64,000 nucleotides of DNA from Aliirhizobium wenxiniae (GCF_019511445.1 NZ_JAEUAN010000008.1:62001-126000), one strand, 5' to 3'. Shown: positions 8,715-17,866, numbered from the stretch's first letter. A program made the numbers and translations. The notes: a model not told the origin generated them from the letters alone.

Positions 8715-9559
8715 GAGATAGCCCGCCCTTTCTCAATTCGCTGGAGAAGATTTTCGGCACGCGTCACGATCGGCGCGTCGATGAACTTGCCGTCCAGCAT
8801 GAAGGCTCCTCGTCCCGCAGCAGCCTCTCCGGCATTGGCCGCAACGACCTTTCGCGCCCAGGCAACCTCTTCGGGGCTTGGAGAAAAACATTCGTTGAGG
8901 ATCGGCACGACGGAAGGGTGAATGCAGGTGGCGCCGTCGAAACCGAAATCGCGCGCCTCGATGGCGGCAGAGCGAAGAGCATCCTTGTCGGCAAAATCGA
9001 CGGTGGTCCTCAGCATGCCGAAGGACAACACACCTGCTTCCTTGGCGGCATAATGGATCATCAATTTCGGATAGCGCAGCACTTCCGGTGTGGGCTTTGC
9101 CCCCATCGCGGTTGCCAGATCTTCGCCACCGGATGTCAATCCAAACACCCGCGGGCCATGGGCGATCGCGCGAACGTCGAAAAGTCCCTTCATCTCCTCA
9201 ATCAGCGGCACGAAGCCGATCGGAGAGCGGTCCGTTTCATGCGGCACGAGTGCATCGGCCAGACGCACGAGAATGTCCGCACTGTCCACTTTCGGAATGT
9301 AGAGCGCATCGGCCCCGGCGCGTGTCGCCGCAACGGCGTCCTCGACGAGGCGGTCGGATTGGTTGACGCGCACGAAAACCTGGCAACCAGACTGCCTGAT
9401 CTCCGGCACCCATTTGGCCAGTCCCTCACGGGCTTCGGTCTTAGCGCCTTCGGGTACGGCATCTTCAAGATCGACGATGACGACATCTGCGCCGCGATGC
9501 CCCGCCTTTTCCAGAAAACGTGGTACATTGCCCGGAACATAGAGAAGCGAAGAGATCAT
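8711..9559 (-). CDS. CitE-like CoA-ester lyase (HpcH/HpaI family)
   Basis: This 282-residue protein matches the CitE branch of the HpcH/HpaI aldolases, which cleave malyl-, citramalyl- or citryl-CoA-type thioesters with Mg2+. Characteristic segments are LLYVPGNVPRFLEKA at the N-terminus, VIVDLEDAVPEGAK (acidic metal region, residues ~27-40), FVRVNQSD with the conserved Arg, ALYIPKVDSA, and the later FVPLIEEMKGLFD and GFDGATCIHPSVVPILNE. It overlaps both neighbours by 4 bp, indicating translational coupling with the CoA-transferase upstream and the dehydrogenase downstream. A stand-alone enzyme acting on a free-CoA ester made by the adjacent transferase is therefore more likely than a citrate-lyase subunit; no CitD or CitF gene is present. 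Confidence 0.82.
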   Translation of the reverse strand: MISSLLYVPGNVPRFLEKAGHRGADVVIVDLEDAVPEGAKTEAREGLAKWVPEIRQSGCQVFVRVNQSDRLVEDAVAATRAGADALYIPKVDSADILVRLADALVPHETDRSPIGFVPLIEEMKGLFDVRAIAHGPRVFGLTSGGEDLATAMGAKPTPEVLRYPKLMIHYAAKEAGVLSFGMLRTTVDFADKDALRSAAIEARDFGFDGATCIHPSVVPILNECFSPSPEEVAWARKVVAANAGEAAAGRGAFMLDGKFIDAPIVTRAENLLQRIEKGRAIS

Positions 9560-10761
9560 TCCTTCACCTCCAACTCTTTCGGGCTCATGCCGATTTCGGC
9601 AAGGATCGCTTCCGTCTGCTCACCGACATTTGGGGCCGGATGGCGGAAGACGCCGGGGGTTGCGGAAAAGCGGGGGAAGATGTTGTGCTGCGGAATACTG
9701 CCAAGATCGGCATCCTCCACATCCACGACAATCTCGCGTTCGGCAAAATGCCGGTCGGTGCTGATATCGGCGATGTCATAGACCGGGCCGACGGTTGCGC
9801 CAGCCGCGCGCATGGCCGCCAGTGCATCGTCGCGTGTGCGGGTCACGAACCAGGCGCCGAGTGCTTCATCCACGAGTTCGCGGTGTCTGACGCGTTCCAT
9901 GTTGGTCGAGAAGCGCGGATCATCCTTCATGTCGGGTCGGCCGACAATGTCGAAGATGCGCATCGCAATCACCTGGGTGGAGCCGGACAGTGCCACATAC
10001 TTGCCGTCGCTGCACAGATAGACGTTGCGTGGAGAGACGGTGTTGGAGCCAGAGCCGGACCTCTGCTTGACCTTGCCGGTAACGCTGTAGATCGAGGCTT
10101 CCGGGCCGAGCGAAGCGAAGATCGGCTCCAGCAGCGACAGGTCGATGACTTGGCCTGCGGCATCGCCGCGTTCACGGGCAAACAGCGCCATCATCACGGC
10201 ATTGGCGCCGGTGAGGCCGGAGATCATGTCGGCAAGAGCCAAGGGCGGCAGCACCGGTTCGCGATCGGGAAAACCGGTACGCGACGCAAAGCCGCTCATC
10301 GCTTCGACCAGCGTGCCGAAGCCGGGCAATTTGGCATAAGGTCCCGTCTGGCCGAAGCCGGAGATCCTGACGATGATCAGCCGCGGATTGAGCTCCAGCA
10401 GGCTTTCGGGCGAAAGCCCCATTTCCTCCAGCGTGCCGGGGCGAAAGTTCTCGATAAAGACATCCGCCGTTTCGAGCAGCTTTTTCAGCGCTTCCAGAGC
10501 CTTTGCTTGACGCAGGTTGAGTGCGATCGAGCGCTTGTTGCGGCCATAGGTTTTCCAATGCAACGAATGGCCGTTGTCGCGCCATTCACGCAGCGCATCG
10601 CCTTGCGGCGGCTCCACCTTGATCACGTCGGCACCAAAGTCACCGAGCTGCAGCGATAGCATATTGCCGGCAACGACACGGCTCAAGTCGATGACGCGAA
10701 TACCGTGGAGCGGTCCTTTGCGGTCGGCCTCAAAGCGAACTGTTTTCTTTTCCTCTTCCAT
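9556..10761 (-). CDS. Class III (CaiB/BaiF family) CoA-transferase
   Basis: The 401-residue protein has the family III CoA-transferase layout: GIRVIDLSRVVAGNMLSLQL near residue 20, then DFGADVIKVEPP and DALREW, and the catalytic-aspartate region ETADVFIENFRPGTLEEMGL around residues 85-105, followed by IIVRISGFGQTGPYAKLPGF. These enzymes move CoA between carboxylic acids and form interlocked dimers in the cytosol. The gene directly precedes the CitE-like lyase with a 4-bp overlap, which suggests that the product thioester is the lyase substrate. It follows the ABC ATPase by 8 bp. The actual acid pair cannot be read from sequence. Confidence 0.88.
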   Translation of the reverse strand: MEEEKKTVRFEADRKGPLHGIRVIDLSRVVAGNMLSLQLGDFGADVIKVEPPQGDALREWRDNGHSLHWKTYGRNKRSIALNLRQAKALEALKKLLETADVFIENFRPGTLEEMGLSPESLLELNPRLIIVRISGFGQTGPYAKLPGFGTLVEAMSGFASRTGFPDREPVLPPLALADMISGLTGANAVMMALFARERGDAAGQVIDLSLLEPIFASLGPEASIYSVTGKVKQRSGSGSNTVSPRNVYLCSDGKYVALSGSTQVIAMRIFDIVGRPDMKDDPRFSTNMERVRHRELVDEALGAWFVTRTRDDALAAMRAAGATVGPVYDIADISTDRHFAEREIVVDVEDADLGSIPQHNIFPRFSATPGVFRHPAPNVGEQTEAILAEIGMSPKELEVKE

Positions 10762-10769
10762 CGATCACC

Positions 10770-11846
10770 TCAATTCGCACCGGGCTTGTCGGGAAAGACA
10801 GCGCAGTGTTCCTGAGGAATGTGCACGAGGATCGAATCCTCCTTCAGCTCTGCCGGCGTCTGGATACGGAATTCGATCGAGCCGGAGCGCAAGGCATATT
10901 GCCAGACGGAGCCGAGATAGGTCCGCTGGTCGATCGACACCCGCATCGTGTTCGGGCCGGTTGAGCTGGAAAGCTCGATCTTTTCGGGGCGGATGGCGAC
11001 GACGACGGAACCGTCCTTGCCGGCCGCGCCGGGCGGTGTGACGATCTCGCTGCCGTCGGCAAGGCGGATGCGGGCCTTGTCCGTGCCGCTTTCGATCATC
11101 GTGCCGTCGAAGAAGTTGGACGAACCGATGAAGTCGGCCACGAAGCTGTCAGCCGGGCGCTCGTAGATCTCGCGCGGCGTGCCGAGCTGGCGCATCCGGC
11201 CCATGCTCATCACGGCGATCCGGTCGGAGACGGCAAGCGCCTCGGCCTGATCGTGGGTGACGTAGATGGTCGTGACGTTCAGCCTTTCCTGCAGCTCGCG
11301 CAGCCAGACGCGGGCGCGTTCACGCAGTTTCGCATCGAGGTTCGACAGCGGTTCGTCGAGCAGCAGAAGCGGCGGGCGGTAGACGAGCGCACGGGCAAGC
11401 GCTACACGCTGCTGCTGGCCGCCGGACAGTTCGAACGGATACCGGTCCGCATAGGGCAGCATTTCGACGAGGCCGAGCGCTTCCTTGATACGCTCGTCAC
11501 GCTCCGCCCTGCCGATCTTGCGAAGTTCCAGCGGAAAGGAAAGGTTTTCCGCGACCGTCTTGTGCGGCCACAGCGCGTAGGACTGGAAGACCAGGCCGAT
11601 ATTGCGCTTTTCTGGTGGCACCGTATTGTTCGGATTGCCGTCGAACAGGACCCGGTCGCCGACGCGGATCGTGCCGGATGTCGCGTGATTGAGGCCGGCG
11701 ACCGCAAACAGTGAGGTCGACTTGCCGCAGCCCGAAGGCCCGAGCAGCGTCAGGAATTCGCCTGACGCGACATGTATGTTGAGATTGTCGACGGCGGTAA
11801 CCAAGCCGTATTTGATGGTGAGGTTCTGAAGGACGAGATCAGCCAT
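10770..11846 (-). CDS. ABC transporter ATP-binding protein (FbpC/PotA type)
   Basis: The 358-residue ATPase has the full motif set: Walker A GPSGCGKST near residues 37-45, Q-loop VFQSYALWPH, signature LSGGQQQRVALARAL near 138-150, Walker B LLLLDEPLSNLD, and the switch His in VTHDQAEAL. The C-terminal ~110 residues form a TOBE-like regulatory domain (VVVAIRPEKIEL). It energises the two-domain permease encoded immediately upstream, whose 3' end it overlaps by 8 bp. In the MOI family such ATPases serve iron(III), polyamine, sulfate or sugar importers. The downstream organic-acid enzymes suggest a carboxylate or related substrate here, but this is inference. Confidence 0.92.
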   Translation of the reverse strand: MADLVLQNLTIKYGLVTAVDNLNIHVASGEFLTLLGPSGCGKSTSLFAVAGLNHATSGTIRVGDRVLFDGNPNNTVPPEKRNIGLVFQSYALWPHKTVAENLSFPLELRKIGRAERDERIKEALGLVEMLPYADRYPFELSGGQQQRVALARALVYRPPLLLLDEPLSNLDAKLRERARVWLRELQERLNVTTIYVTHDQAEALAVSDRIAVMSMGRMRQLGTPREIYERPADSFVADFIGSSNFFDGTMIESGTDKARIRLADGSEIVTPPGAAGKDGSVVVAIRPEKIELSSSTGPNTMRVSIDQRTYLGSVWQYALRSGSIEFRIQTPAELKEDSILVHIPQEHCAVFPDKPGAN

Positions 11847-13557
11847 AGATTTTGGCTCCCATGACGCGGCGAGCGAGGATGACGAACGCGGCGGTAATGA
11901 CGACTTGGAGGGTTGCTAGGGCGGAGACCGGGCCGTTATCGCCCTGGGCGACAAGCTGCAGCATGGTGGTGCCGATGATTTCGGATCCCGGCTGATAGAG
12001 GAAGGCCGCCGTCACATATTCCTTGAAGAAGTGGATGAAGAGCAGCGCGTAACAGCTAAACATGGCAGGCTTCAGGATTGGCACGATAATGCGCGTTACC
12101 GTCGTCCACCAGTCGGCGCCCGAGATGCGCGCACCACGGTCAAGTTCCTCGCCGACCTGAGCGAGTGCCGGAGCAATCGCGCCAAAACCCACCGGAATGT
12201 AGCGGATCATGAAGGCGAGGATCAACACGGCAATCGTGCCGCGTATGATGTCGGCTCCGGGAAGCCAGATCACCGCGTAGAAGAAGCCAAGACCGGCGAT
12301 GATGCCCGGCAGCGAGCGTGGGAACAGCGCAATATATTCAAGTGATCGGCTGTAGCGGAAATCCGAGCGGCGGGCGACGAGTGTGATCACAAGGATGAAG
12401 AACGTGCCGATCGCCGCACCGATGGTCGCGACCAGAACGGAATTGACAATCGAGCGGACATAATTGGCCGATCCGAGAACGTGCTCGAAATTGGCCGTCG
12501 TCAGCACTTTCCAGAAGGGAATAAGCGGAGTGAGGAAGCTCACCGCCGACCGCATGAAGATGCCGCCGAAGATCGATATGATCGTCAGGAAGGCGAAAGC
12601 GAAGACGAACAGGAAGGCAGGCCAGCGCCAGGCGCCGAGATCGAGCGTTGACGGACGGCTCGCCTTGCCGCGCACGGTAACGAAACGACCCACGCCCTTC
12701 ATCAGAAAGCCCTGCAGCCAGACGAGGAAGGCAACGACGATCAGCAGGATGACGGCGGCCGCGCCGACAATGCCGTATTCCGGGCGCACGGCAGCGTTGA
12801 TGCCGGCGTTATAGAGGAAAGTCGTGACCGTCTGAATGCCGGATGGGCCGCCAAACAGTAGCGGGATGGCCAGCATCTCGATGCCGACGACGAAGTTCAG
12901 CACCGCCGAATAAATGATGGCGGGACGGATCATCGGAATGGTGACTGAAAACAATGCGCGGAAGGGACCAGCGCCGGTGGAACGCGCTGCATCTTCCAGC
13001 AGCGGATCAGCCTTGGTGACGGCGGCGAGACACATGAGATAGGTTAGCGGTGCCTGGCTCAGGCCTGCGACGATACCCATGCCCGTGACGCTGTAGAGGT
13101 TCCACGGTGCGCCGCCGAGATAGGTTTTGGCTGCCAGCGTCATGAAGCCCGACGGGCCGTACATGGTGAACCAGCCGAAGGCGATGACGAGGTTGGAGAC
13201 GAATAGCGGCCAGATGAAGATCTCCCCCAGCCATTTGCGGCCCGGCAGGTTGGTGCGACCGACGAGAACCGCCATCACCGCTCCGAACACCTGCGCGACG
13301 ACCATGGTCAGGGCGCCGAAATAGAGCGTGTTGAAGAACACCCCGGCCATGCCGGGTTCGCTGAAGAGGCGGCTGAAATTACCGACCGTCATGACCGCAG
13401 TGTCGTCATAGAGCGGCTTGTCAAGGAAGGCCTGGAAGATGATCGGGGTGATCGGACCGAATACGAGGATCGTCGTCAGCGCCGCAACGCCCCAGTAGAT
13501 CGCACGCGATCGGTCTATCCCCCTTCCGGCCGCGCCGGGGTGGCTGATATCCGTCAT
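11839..13557 (-). CDS. ABC transporter permease with two fused membrane domains (FbpB type)
   Basis: This 572-residue inner-membrane protein contains two copies of the BPD-type permease domain, as in iron(III) FbpB permeases. Each half has about six hydrophobic segments. EAA-type loops that contact the ATPase appear as LLEDAARSTGAGPFRALFSVTIPMI in the first half and ELDRGARISGADWWTTVTRIIVPIL in the second half (only parts quoted here as landmarks: AARSTGAGPF and GARISGADWW). The gene lies between the solute-binding protein and the ATPase in the operon. The fused architecture supports the Fbp-like class over spermidine systems, which use two separate permeases. Confidence 0.9.
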   Translation of the reverse strand: MTDISHPGAAGRGIDRSRAIYWGVAALTTILVFGPITPIIFQAFLDKPLYDDTAVMTVGNFSRLFSEPGMAGVFFNTLYFGALTMVVAQVFGAVMAVLVGRTNLPGRKWLGEIFIWPLFVSNLVIAFGWFTMYGPSGFMTLAAKTYLGGAPWNLYSVTGMGIVAGLSQAPLTYLMCLAAVTKADPLLEDAARSTGAGPFRALFSVTIPMIRPAIIYSAVLNFVVGIEMLAIPLLFGGPSGIQTVTTFLYNAGINAAVRPEYGIVGAAAVILLIVVAFLVWLQGFLMKGVGRFVTVRGKASRPSTLDLGAWRWPAFLFVFAFAFLTIISIFGGIFMRSAVSFLTPLIPFWKVLTTANFEHVLGSANYVRSIVNSVLVATIGAAIGTFFILVITLVARRSDFRYSRSLEYIALFPRSLPGIIAGLGFFYAVIWLPGADIIRGTIAVLILAFMIRYIPVGFGAIAPALAQVGEELDRGARISGADWWTTVTRIIVPILKPAMFSCYALLFIHFFKEYVTAAFLYQPGSEIIGTTMLQLVAQGDNGPVSALATLQVVITAAFVILARRVMGAKIYG

Positions 13558-13626
13558 CGAATTTTCCTGTCAGAGTTTGTTGAAGGGCTGGCTGTATACG
13601 ATTGGCGGCCAGCCCTTCGGCTCGGC

Positions 13627-14724
13627 TTATTTGCCGGCGATCGCCGCGTTCCACTTCTCGACGAAGGGACCGGCTTCGGTAATCAGGCGCTGGTCAAAAC
13701 CTGCGGTGATCACATTGTCCTCACCGACGATTTCGCTGATCTTCTGGAAGGTGTAGCGAACCTGGTCCTCCGGAACGTCTTCGCGGTAGGGGACGAGCCC
13801 GCCCTTGCCGACCTGCGTCTGGCCGTCCTGGCTCAGCGCATAATCGACAAAGAGCTTTGCCGAGTTCGGGTTGGCAGCGCCCTTCGGAATGCCCATGCCG
13901 CGCAGCATCATGATCGTGCCGTCATCGGGAAAGGCGAAGCCGAGGATTTCACCGCCCGGCTGTTCCAAGCGCGGGAAGATGGTGATGCCGGAAACGGCAA
14001 TGCCCATAAGATATTCGCCGGTAGCGATCTTCTCGTTCATCGGACCGCCGGAGGTCTCGCCGCGGATCATCGGGCCGATCTTGCGAAGACCATCCCAGCC
14101 CGCCTCACCCTTCTTGTCCATATAGGCCCACCAGGCGGTCAGGCCGAAGCTGTTGCGTGCGGCGTCATAGGTCGTAATCTTGCCCTTGAACGTATCCGGC
14201 TCGCCCACGGCATCTTCGACCAGTGAAGCAAAGCCGGTCGGACGCTGGTCTTCGGGCAGAAGAGCAGCATTGTAGGTGATGACCAGCGGATCCGTCGAAA
14301 GCACGTTCACGCCCGGATAGGGATGGGCGAAATCGGGAAGGTTTGCGATTTCCGGGCTTTTGTAGTCGTCCATCAGGCCATCCTTGCCATAGGAAGCCCA
14401 GCGGTCATTGGCGCCGGAAACCAGAAGATCGGCAGTACGAGCGCTTGAGCCCTTTTCGGCCTCCCAGCGCGAATGCACCGTGCCAGAGCCCAGATCGACC
14501 GTCTCGACCTTCACCCAGGGATATTTTGCATTGAAGCCCTTGATGAGCGGCTGCCAGTTGTTGTCGGCCATGTTCGAATAGATCATCAGGCCCTTTTCAG
14601 AGCGTGAACCTTCGATGATCTTCGAGTAATCGGCCGGATATCCGGCCGGTACTTCCTGTGCCTGGGCAAAACCGGCAACGCCGGCAAACAACCCGGCGAT
14701 AGCCGATAGAGTGACGAGTTTCAT
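13627..14724 (-). CDS. Periplasmic solute-binding protein of an Fbp-like ABC transporter
   Basis: The 365-residue protein begins with a signal peptide (MKLVTLSAIAGLFAGVAGFA, cleavage probably after AQA) and has the family 1 binding-protein features EKGLMIYSNMADN, FNAKYPWVKVETVDLG and the later FPDDGTIMMLRGMGIPKGA. Related proteins bind ferric iron, but others bind phosphonates, thiamine or organic acids; I cannot pick out the tyrosine pair typical of iron binders with certainty. It is the first transporter gene after the IclR regulator (3-bp gap) and precedes the permease by 69 bp. Given the CoA-transferase, lyase and aldolase downstream, a hydroxylated carboxylate is a plausible ligand. Confidence 0.85.
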   Translation of the reverse strand: MKLVTLSAIAGLFAGVAGFAQAQEVPAGYPADYSKIIEGSRSEKGLMIYSNMADNNWQPLIKGFNAKYPWVKVETVDLGSGTVHSRWEAEKGSSARTADLLVSGANDRWASYGKDGLMDDYKSPEIANLPDFAHPYPGVNVLSTDPLVITYNAALLPEDQRPTGFASLVEDAVGEPDTFKGKITTYDAARNSFGLTAWWAYMDKKGEAGWDGLRKIGPMIRGETSGGPMNEKIATGEYLMGIAVSGITIFPRLEQPGGEILGFAFPDDGTIMMLRGMGIPKGAANPNSAKLFVDYALSQDGQTQVGKGGLVPYREDVPEDQVRYTFQKISEIVGEDNVITAGFDQRLITEAGPFVEKWNAAIAGK

Positions 14725-14727
14725 TCC

Positions 14728-15486
14728 TTACCTCCCTTTGGATAGACGACGACTGCGGCGCGCCAGCTCCTCACTGATCGCGACGGCAGTTTCCCTGACC
14801 ACGTCGGAAATGCGGTCGGAATTTGAGATGAACCGGCCCTGCGGGCCGGAAATATTGAATGCAGCAATCGCTTTGCCATTGGCTCCGATGATCGGAGCCG
14901 CCGCGCCTGCCGCGCCTTCGACAACGCCCATGGCGTTGAGATAAAAGCCGGATGACCGAGCGCTTGAAACAGCATCCAGAAGCTTGGAATGCTCGGCTTC
15001 GGAAAGAGAGGCTGATGCGGCATAGGCTTGGATATCCGTATCAGAACCGCCAGCCAGCAGAACGACGCCGCTTGCAACTTTATGTGCCGGACGCGTCGGT
15101 ACGATGTCGCGGTCGTAGAGGATTTCGCGTTTCGGCAGGACCTTATTGAGATAGCGGATCGATTGGCCTTCCAGCACCGCGATAAAGCCGCTTTCACCCG
15201 TTTGCTCAACCGCTTCGGAAAGATAGGACGAGACTAGGGCGATTAGGGCGCCATAGTTGCGACCATCCTGAGAGATCTCACCAGGCAGCCTGAGCAACTG
15301 ATATTCGCCGCTGCCGAGACGGTGGATGTAGCCGCGCTCCGTCAGCGACTGCAACATCAGGAGAGCGCTTGACTTGGGCATGGCGAGCGCAGCCGCAATC
15401 TCCGAAAGGCTCGCGCCTTCCGGTGAGGCCGCAAACCATTCGATCATATCCAAGACACGCTCCACTCCGCGTCCGCTCACGATCAT
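14728..15486 (-). CDS. IclR-family transcriptional regulator
   Basis: The 252-residue protein has an N-terminal IclR winged helix (residues ~4-65: GRGVERVLDMIEWFAASPEG, SLSEIAAALAMPKSSALLML) and a C-terminal effector domain (GESGFIAVLEGQSIRYLNKV, PTRPAHKVASGVVLL, then AAAAPIIGANGKAIAAFNISGP as landmarks in part). The start at 15486 is supported by a strong AGGAGAGGA site. It is the first gene of the operon, 3 bp before the binding-protein gene, so it probably controls its own transcription and that of the transporter and the four enzymes. A partial palindrome at 15504-15519 is a candidate operator. Confidence 0.88.
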   Translation of the reverse strand: MIVSGRGVERVLDMIEWFAASPEGASLSEIAAALAMPKSSALLMLQSLTERGYIHRLGSGEYQLLRLPGEISQDGRNYGALIALVSSYLSEAVEQTGESGFIAVLEGQSIRYLNKVLPKREILYDRDIVPTRPAHKVASGVVLLAGGSDTDIQAYAASASLSEAEHSKLLDAVSSARSSGFYLNAMGVVEGAAGAAAPIIGANGKAIAAFNISGPQGRFISNSDRISDVVRETAVAISEELARRSRRLSKGR

Positions 15487-15503
15487 TCCTCTCCTGATTA
15501 AAT

Positions 15504-15519
15504 GTTCAGTATATTGAAC
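15504..15519. promoter_or_regulatory. Candidate IclR operator upstream of the organic-acid operon
   Basis: GTTCA-GTATAT-TGAAC is an interrupted palindrome (5-bp arms, 6-bp AT-rich spacer) 18 bp upstream of the IclR start codon. IclR-family regulators commonly bind short AT-rich palindromes of this size next to their own genes. A further half-like ATTGAAAAT follows at about 15531-15539. The assignment is positional inference. Confidence 0.45.
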
Positions 15520-15628
15520 CCATACATAATATTGAAAATAATCAAGTTGGTCAACCTGTCTTGCGGAAAAGCATCAGGTATGGCTGGCGGCCGCGCGAGA
15601 TGCGCAGCTTTAACCAAATGGATTTAGC

Positions 15629-15829
15629 GTGTTGACGGGGGTTCTTGAAGCAATGACACAAGCGGGGACGGTGAAGGTCGATGCCTGCGCGTCCAAAGCA
15701 CCTCTGCGAGCGCTACGCCGGATTATCAATGTTGCTTGCGACGGACACAGCTACAGGCCGAGCATCTGCGCCGTACTGATGGGCTGGTTACGACGGCGAG
15801 CCAACGACACGAAGAAGCAACCAAGGTGA
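15629..15829 (+). pseudogene. Possible remnant of an IS5-type transposase
   Basis: This 66-codon frame has no start-site support and lies in an otherwise empty gap. Two pieces vaguely match the IS5-family DDE transposase: VLEAMTQAGTVKVDA resembles the region before the DST-type motif, and RALRRIINVACDGHSYRPS resembles the segment usually read as RSRGGxTTKIHAxxDxxGRP. The intervening part is missing or frame-shifted. No terminal inverted repeats or target duplications are evident. It could equally be chance similarity, so this is only a weak call. Confidence 0.25.
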
Positions 15830-15914
15830 GGTGAATGCACGATGCGTGTATCACTCGCTCTATTTCGCGGTCTACACTTTGGCATCCGAACCTATGAAGC
15901 CGGCGATCGATCGG

Positions 15915-16619
15915 TCACTTATGCGACGACTGAAACAATCGTTCCCGAGACCCTTTAAGATGCTCAAGCATCAACCGGCGGGCGTCATCTTCACTGCGGT
16001 TGGCAATGGCCGTGGCGATAGCTTCATGTTCGGCAAACACGCGAGACAGGCCGGATGCCTCTCGTTTGATCGAAGCGCCGTGAAATTTCATGCCGACCGC
16101 GATGTGATCTTTCAAGGCTTCCATGGCAGTCGAAAAATAGTTGTTCTGGGCAGCGCGGGCGATCGCGAGATGGAATTGAAAGTCAGCATCCTCGCGATGG
16201 GACTGCCTGTTTGTGGCATCGCGCAGCAGTTCCAGCGCCTTCCGGATTGCCTTCAGGCTATCGACATCGTGGCGGGTGGCTGCGGCTGCGGCTGCGGCGG
16301 GCTCCAGCGTCAGGCGGAACTCGTAACAGTTCAAAAGGTCGGCGACGTTCTCCAACTGACCGAACCCGAGCGGGTTCCTGAGGCCGACGGAGCGGACAAA
16401 GCTGCCGGCGCCGCGGCGTGAATAAATAAGGCTCTGGTCACGCAGGCGCTTCAATGCCTCACGGATAACCGGTCGCGACACCTCGAATTCGGCGGCGAGA
16501 TCATGTTCCGTCGGCAGGCGTTCGTCCGGCTTGTAGGCGCCTGACTTGATGGCACGCAGCATGCGCTCGAAAACGATATCGGCGAGGCCCTTGCGAGCGG
16601 TTCCAGTTTCAAGTCCCAT
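15915..16619 (-). CDS. GntR-family regulator, FadR/FCD subfamily
   Basis: The 234-residue protein has a GntR helix-turn-helix at residues ~10-75 (ERLPTEHDLAAEFEVSRPVIREALKRLRDQ split as ERLPTEHDLAAEF and VSRPVIREALKRL) and an all-helical FCD effector domain with the metal-ligand pattern FHLAIARAAQN (His) and, near the C-terminus, FAEHEAIATAI (His). It follows the sugar-acid kinase gene by 3 bp on the same strand, so it is probably its regulator and co-transcribed with it. The ligand is likely a hydroxylated carboxylate but is not determinable from sequence. Confidence 0.85.
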   Translation of the reverse strand: MGLETGTARKGLADIVFERMLRAIKSGAYKPDERLPTEHDLAAEFEVSRPVIREALKRLRDQSLIYSRRGAGSFVRSVGLRNPLGFGQLENVADLLNCYEFRLTLEPAAAAAAATRHDVDSLKAIRKALELLRDATNRQSHREDADFQFHLAIARAAQNNYFSTAMEALKDHIAVGMKFHGASIKREASGLSRVFAEHEAIATAIANRSEDDARRLMLEHLKGSRERLFQSSHK

Positions 16620-16622
16620 TTT

Positions 16623-17651
16623 TCAACCCGCCCTTTGCAGGACCATATCCGCTATTCGTTTCAACGTATCGGGATGACCGAAGCCTCCCGATTTGGCAAT
16701 GATGCATCGCCCTCCGGCTGAGGCAAGGCCAAGACCCGGCAGGCATTCGCCATGGAGGCGCAGTCTCGAAAGACCAAGCTGGCGTAGCACGGCCTCCGCT
16801 GTTGCTCCTCCCGAAAGAAGCAGCACTCCGTCGTAATCGGCAAAATTCTGTTTCAATCCATCAGCAAGAGTTTCTGAAACTTGCTGCGGATCTTTTTCCG
16901 TCATGCCTGGCGTCGCCTGTACCAGCGTCAAGTCAGAGCCAGTATCGGCCGCTGCGTCGAGATGGCCGTTAGGCGCAGGCAGGTAACTCAGACTGTGCGC
17001 GCTGCGAAGAGCGGCTATTTGCGCAAGTGTAATCGGGTCGCGAGAGCCGATTACGAATGCGATCCGGCCAGGTGGAATGGTTGCCGCCTGTGAGGCTACC
17101 TTGGCCGTCATACGGCGGGCGAGTGCCTCGGCAAGACCGCGCGCGCCGATCAAAAGATCGGTACCGTCATTTTCGGCCCCGGCCAGAACTGCATCCATAT
17201 CGTCCGGTGTGCTGGTATCGGGAACACGGGCGCGGCTTGCATGGACACCGAGCCGATCGGTGATCACGATCGGAGTTTCGATACCAAAACCTTCAACCCG
17301 CCCATCCCTCACGATCCGCTCGAACTCCGGAATCGCAGGCGCTACGAGAGCCTGTTTGAAGGGTGTGGCATCCAGCTCGGCAACGATATTGCCCTTAAGC
17401 CGGGAATCGACCTTCTTGAAAAGTTGCGTCCCTTTCGGCAGCAGGGCGATCACCGCATCGGTTATGGCGCGCGCCTCGTCCGGCGCGATTTCGCGCGTAT
17501 TGAGGTTGATCGAGAGAACATCAGGATGGTCATCGACAATATGGACAATCGCGTCGCGACTGAGCGCCACTTCCGTGCGCAGGCCACGCCCGGCAAATGG
17601 CGCTGCCGAGTCGAGCGCACCGGTCAGATCGTCCGCGAGAATGGCTAACAT
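16623..17651 (-). CDS. Four-carbon acid sugar kinase family protein (DUF1537/OtnK-like)
   Basis: The 342-residue protein matches the DUF1537 kinases that phosphorylate threonate, erythronate, denbinobin-like four-carbon acids or other sugar acids. Family landmarks are the N-terminal LAILADDLTGALDSAAPFA with the DDLTGA motif, LFKKVDSRLKGN, and the C-terminal nucleotide-binding LLLSGGATAEAVLRQLG and IIAKSGGFGHPDTL (GGFG). Most relatives are about 400-430 residues, so this one is a short variant. The ATG at 17651 is chosen because a GGCGGAGA site precedes it; an upstream extension adds only unconserved residues. The usual partners (PdxA2-type dehydrogenase, class II aldolase) are absent; only the FCD regulator accompanies it. 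Confidence 0.78.
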   Translation of the reverse strand: MLAILADDLTGALDSAAPFAGRGLRTEVALSRDAIVHIVDDHPDVLSINLNTREIAPDEARAITDAVIALLPKGTQLFKKVDSRLKGNIVAELDATPFKQALVAPAIPEFERIVRDGRVEGFGIETPIVITDRLGVHASRARVPDTSTPDDMDAVLAGAENDGTDLLIGARGLAEALARRMTAKVASQAATIPPGRIAFVIGSRDPITLAQIAALRSAHSLSYLPAPNGHLDAAADTGSDLTLVQATPGMTEKDPQQVSETLADGLKQNFADYDGVLLLSGGATAEAVLRQLGLSRLRLHGECLPGLGLASAGGRCIIAKSGGFGHPDTLKRIADMVLQRAG

Positions 17652-17866
17652 ATGTCTCCGCCCACTTATGTTGTAATCTTTATACCACAAGAAAATGCTG
17701 AAATGTCAACACTAATGTATTTCATGATAACAAATTCAGTGGCTCTCGCGTGATGAATGACAAAGCTGTTGTAACCATGTTCCGGCGCACGCATTCGGGG
17801 AGCCGTGAAGTCCTCGTCAATCAAAGGGCATTAATCGTGATCGGCCTGCAAGCCAACAGGATCTCG

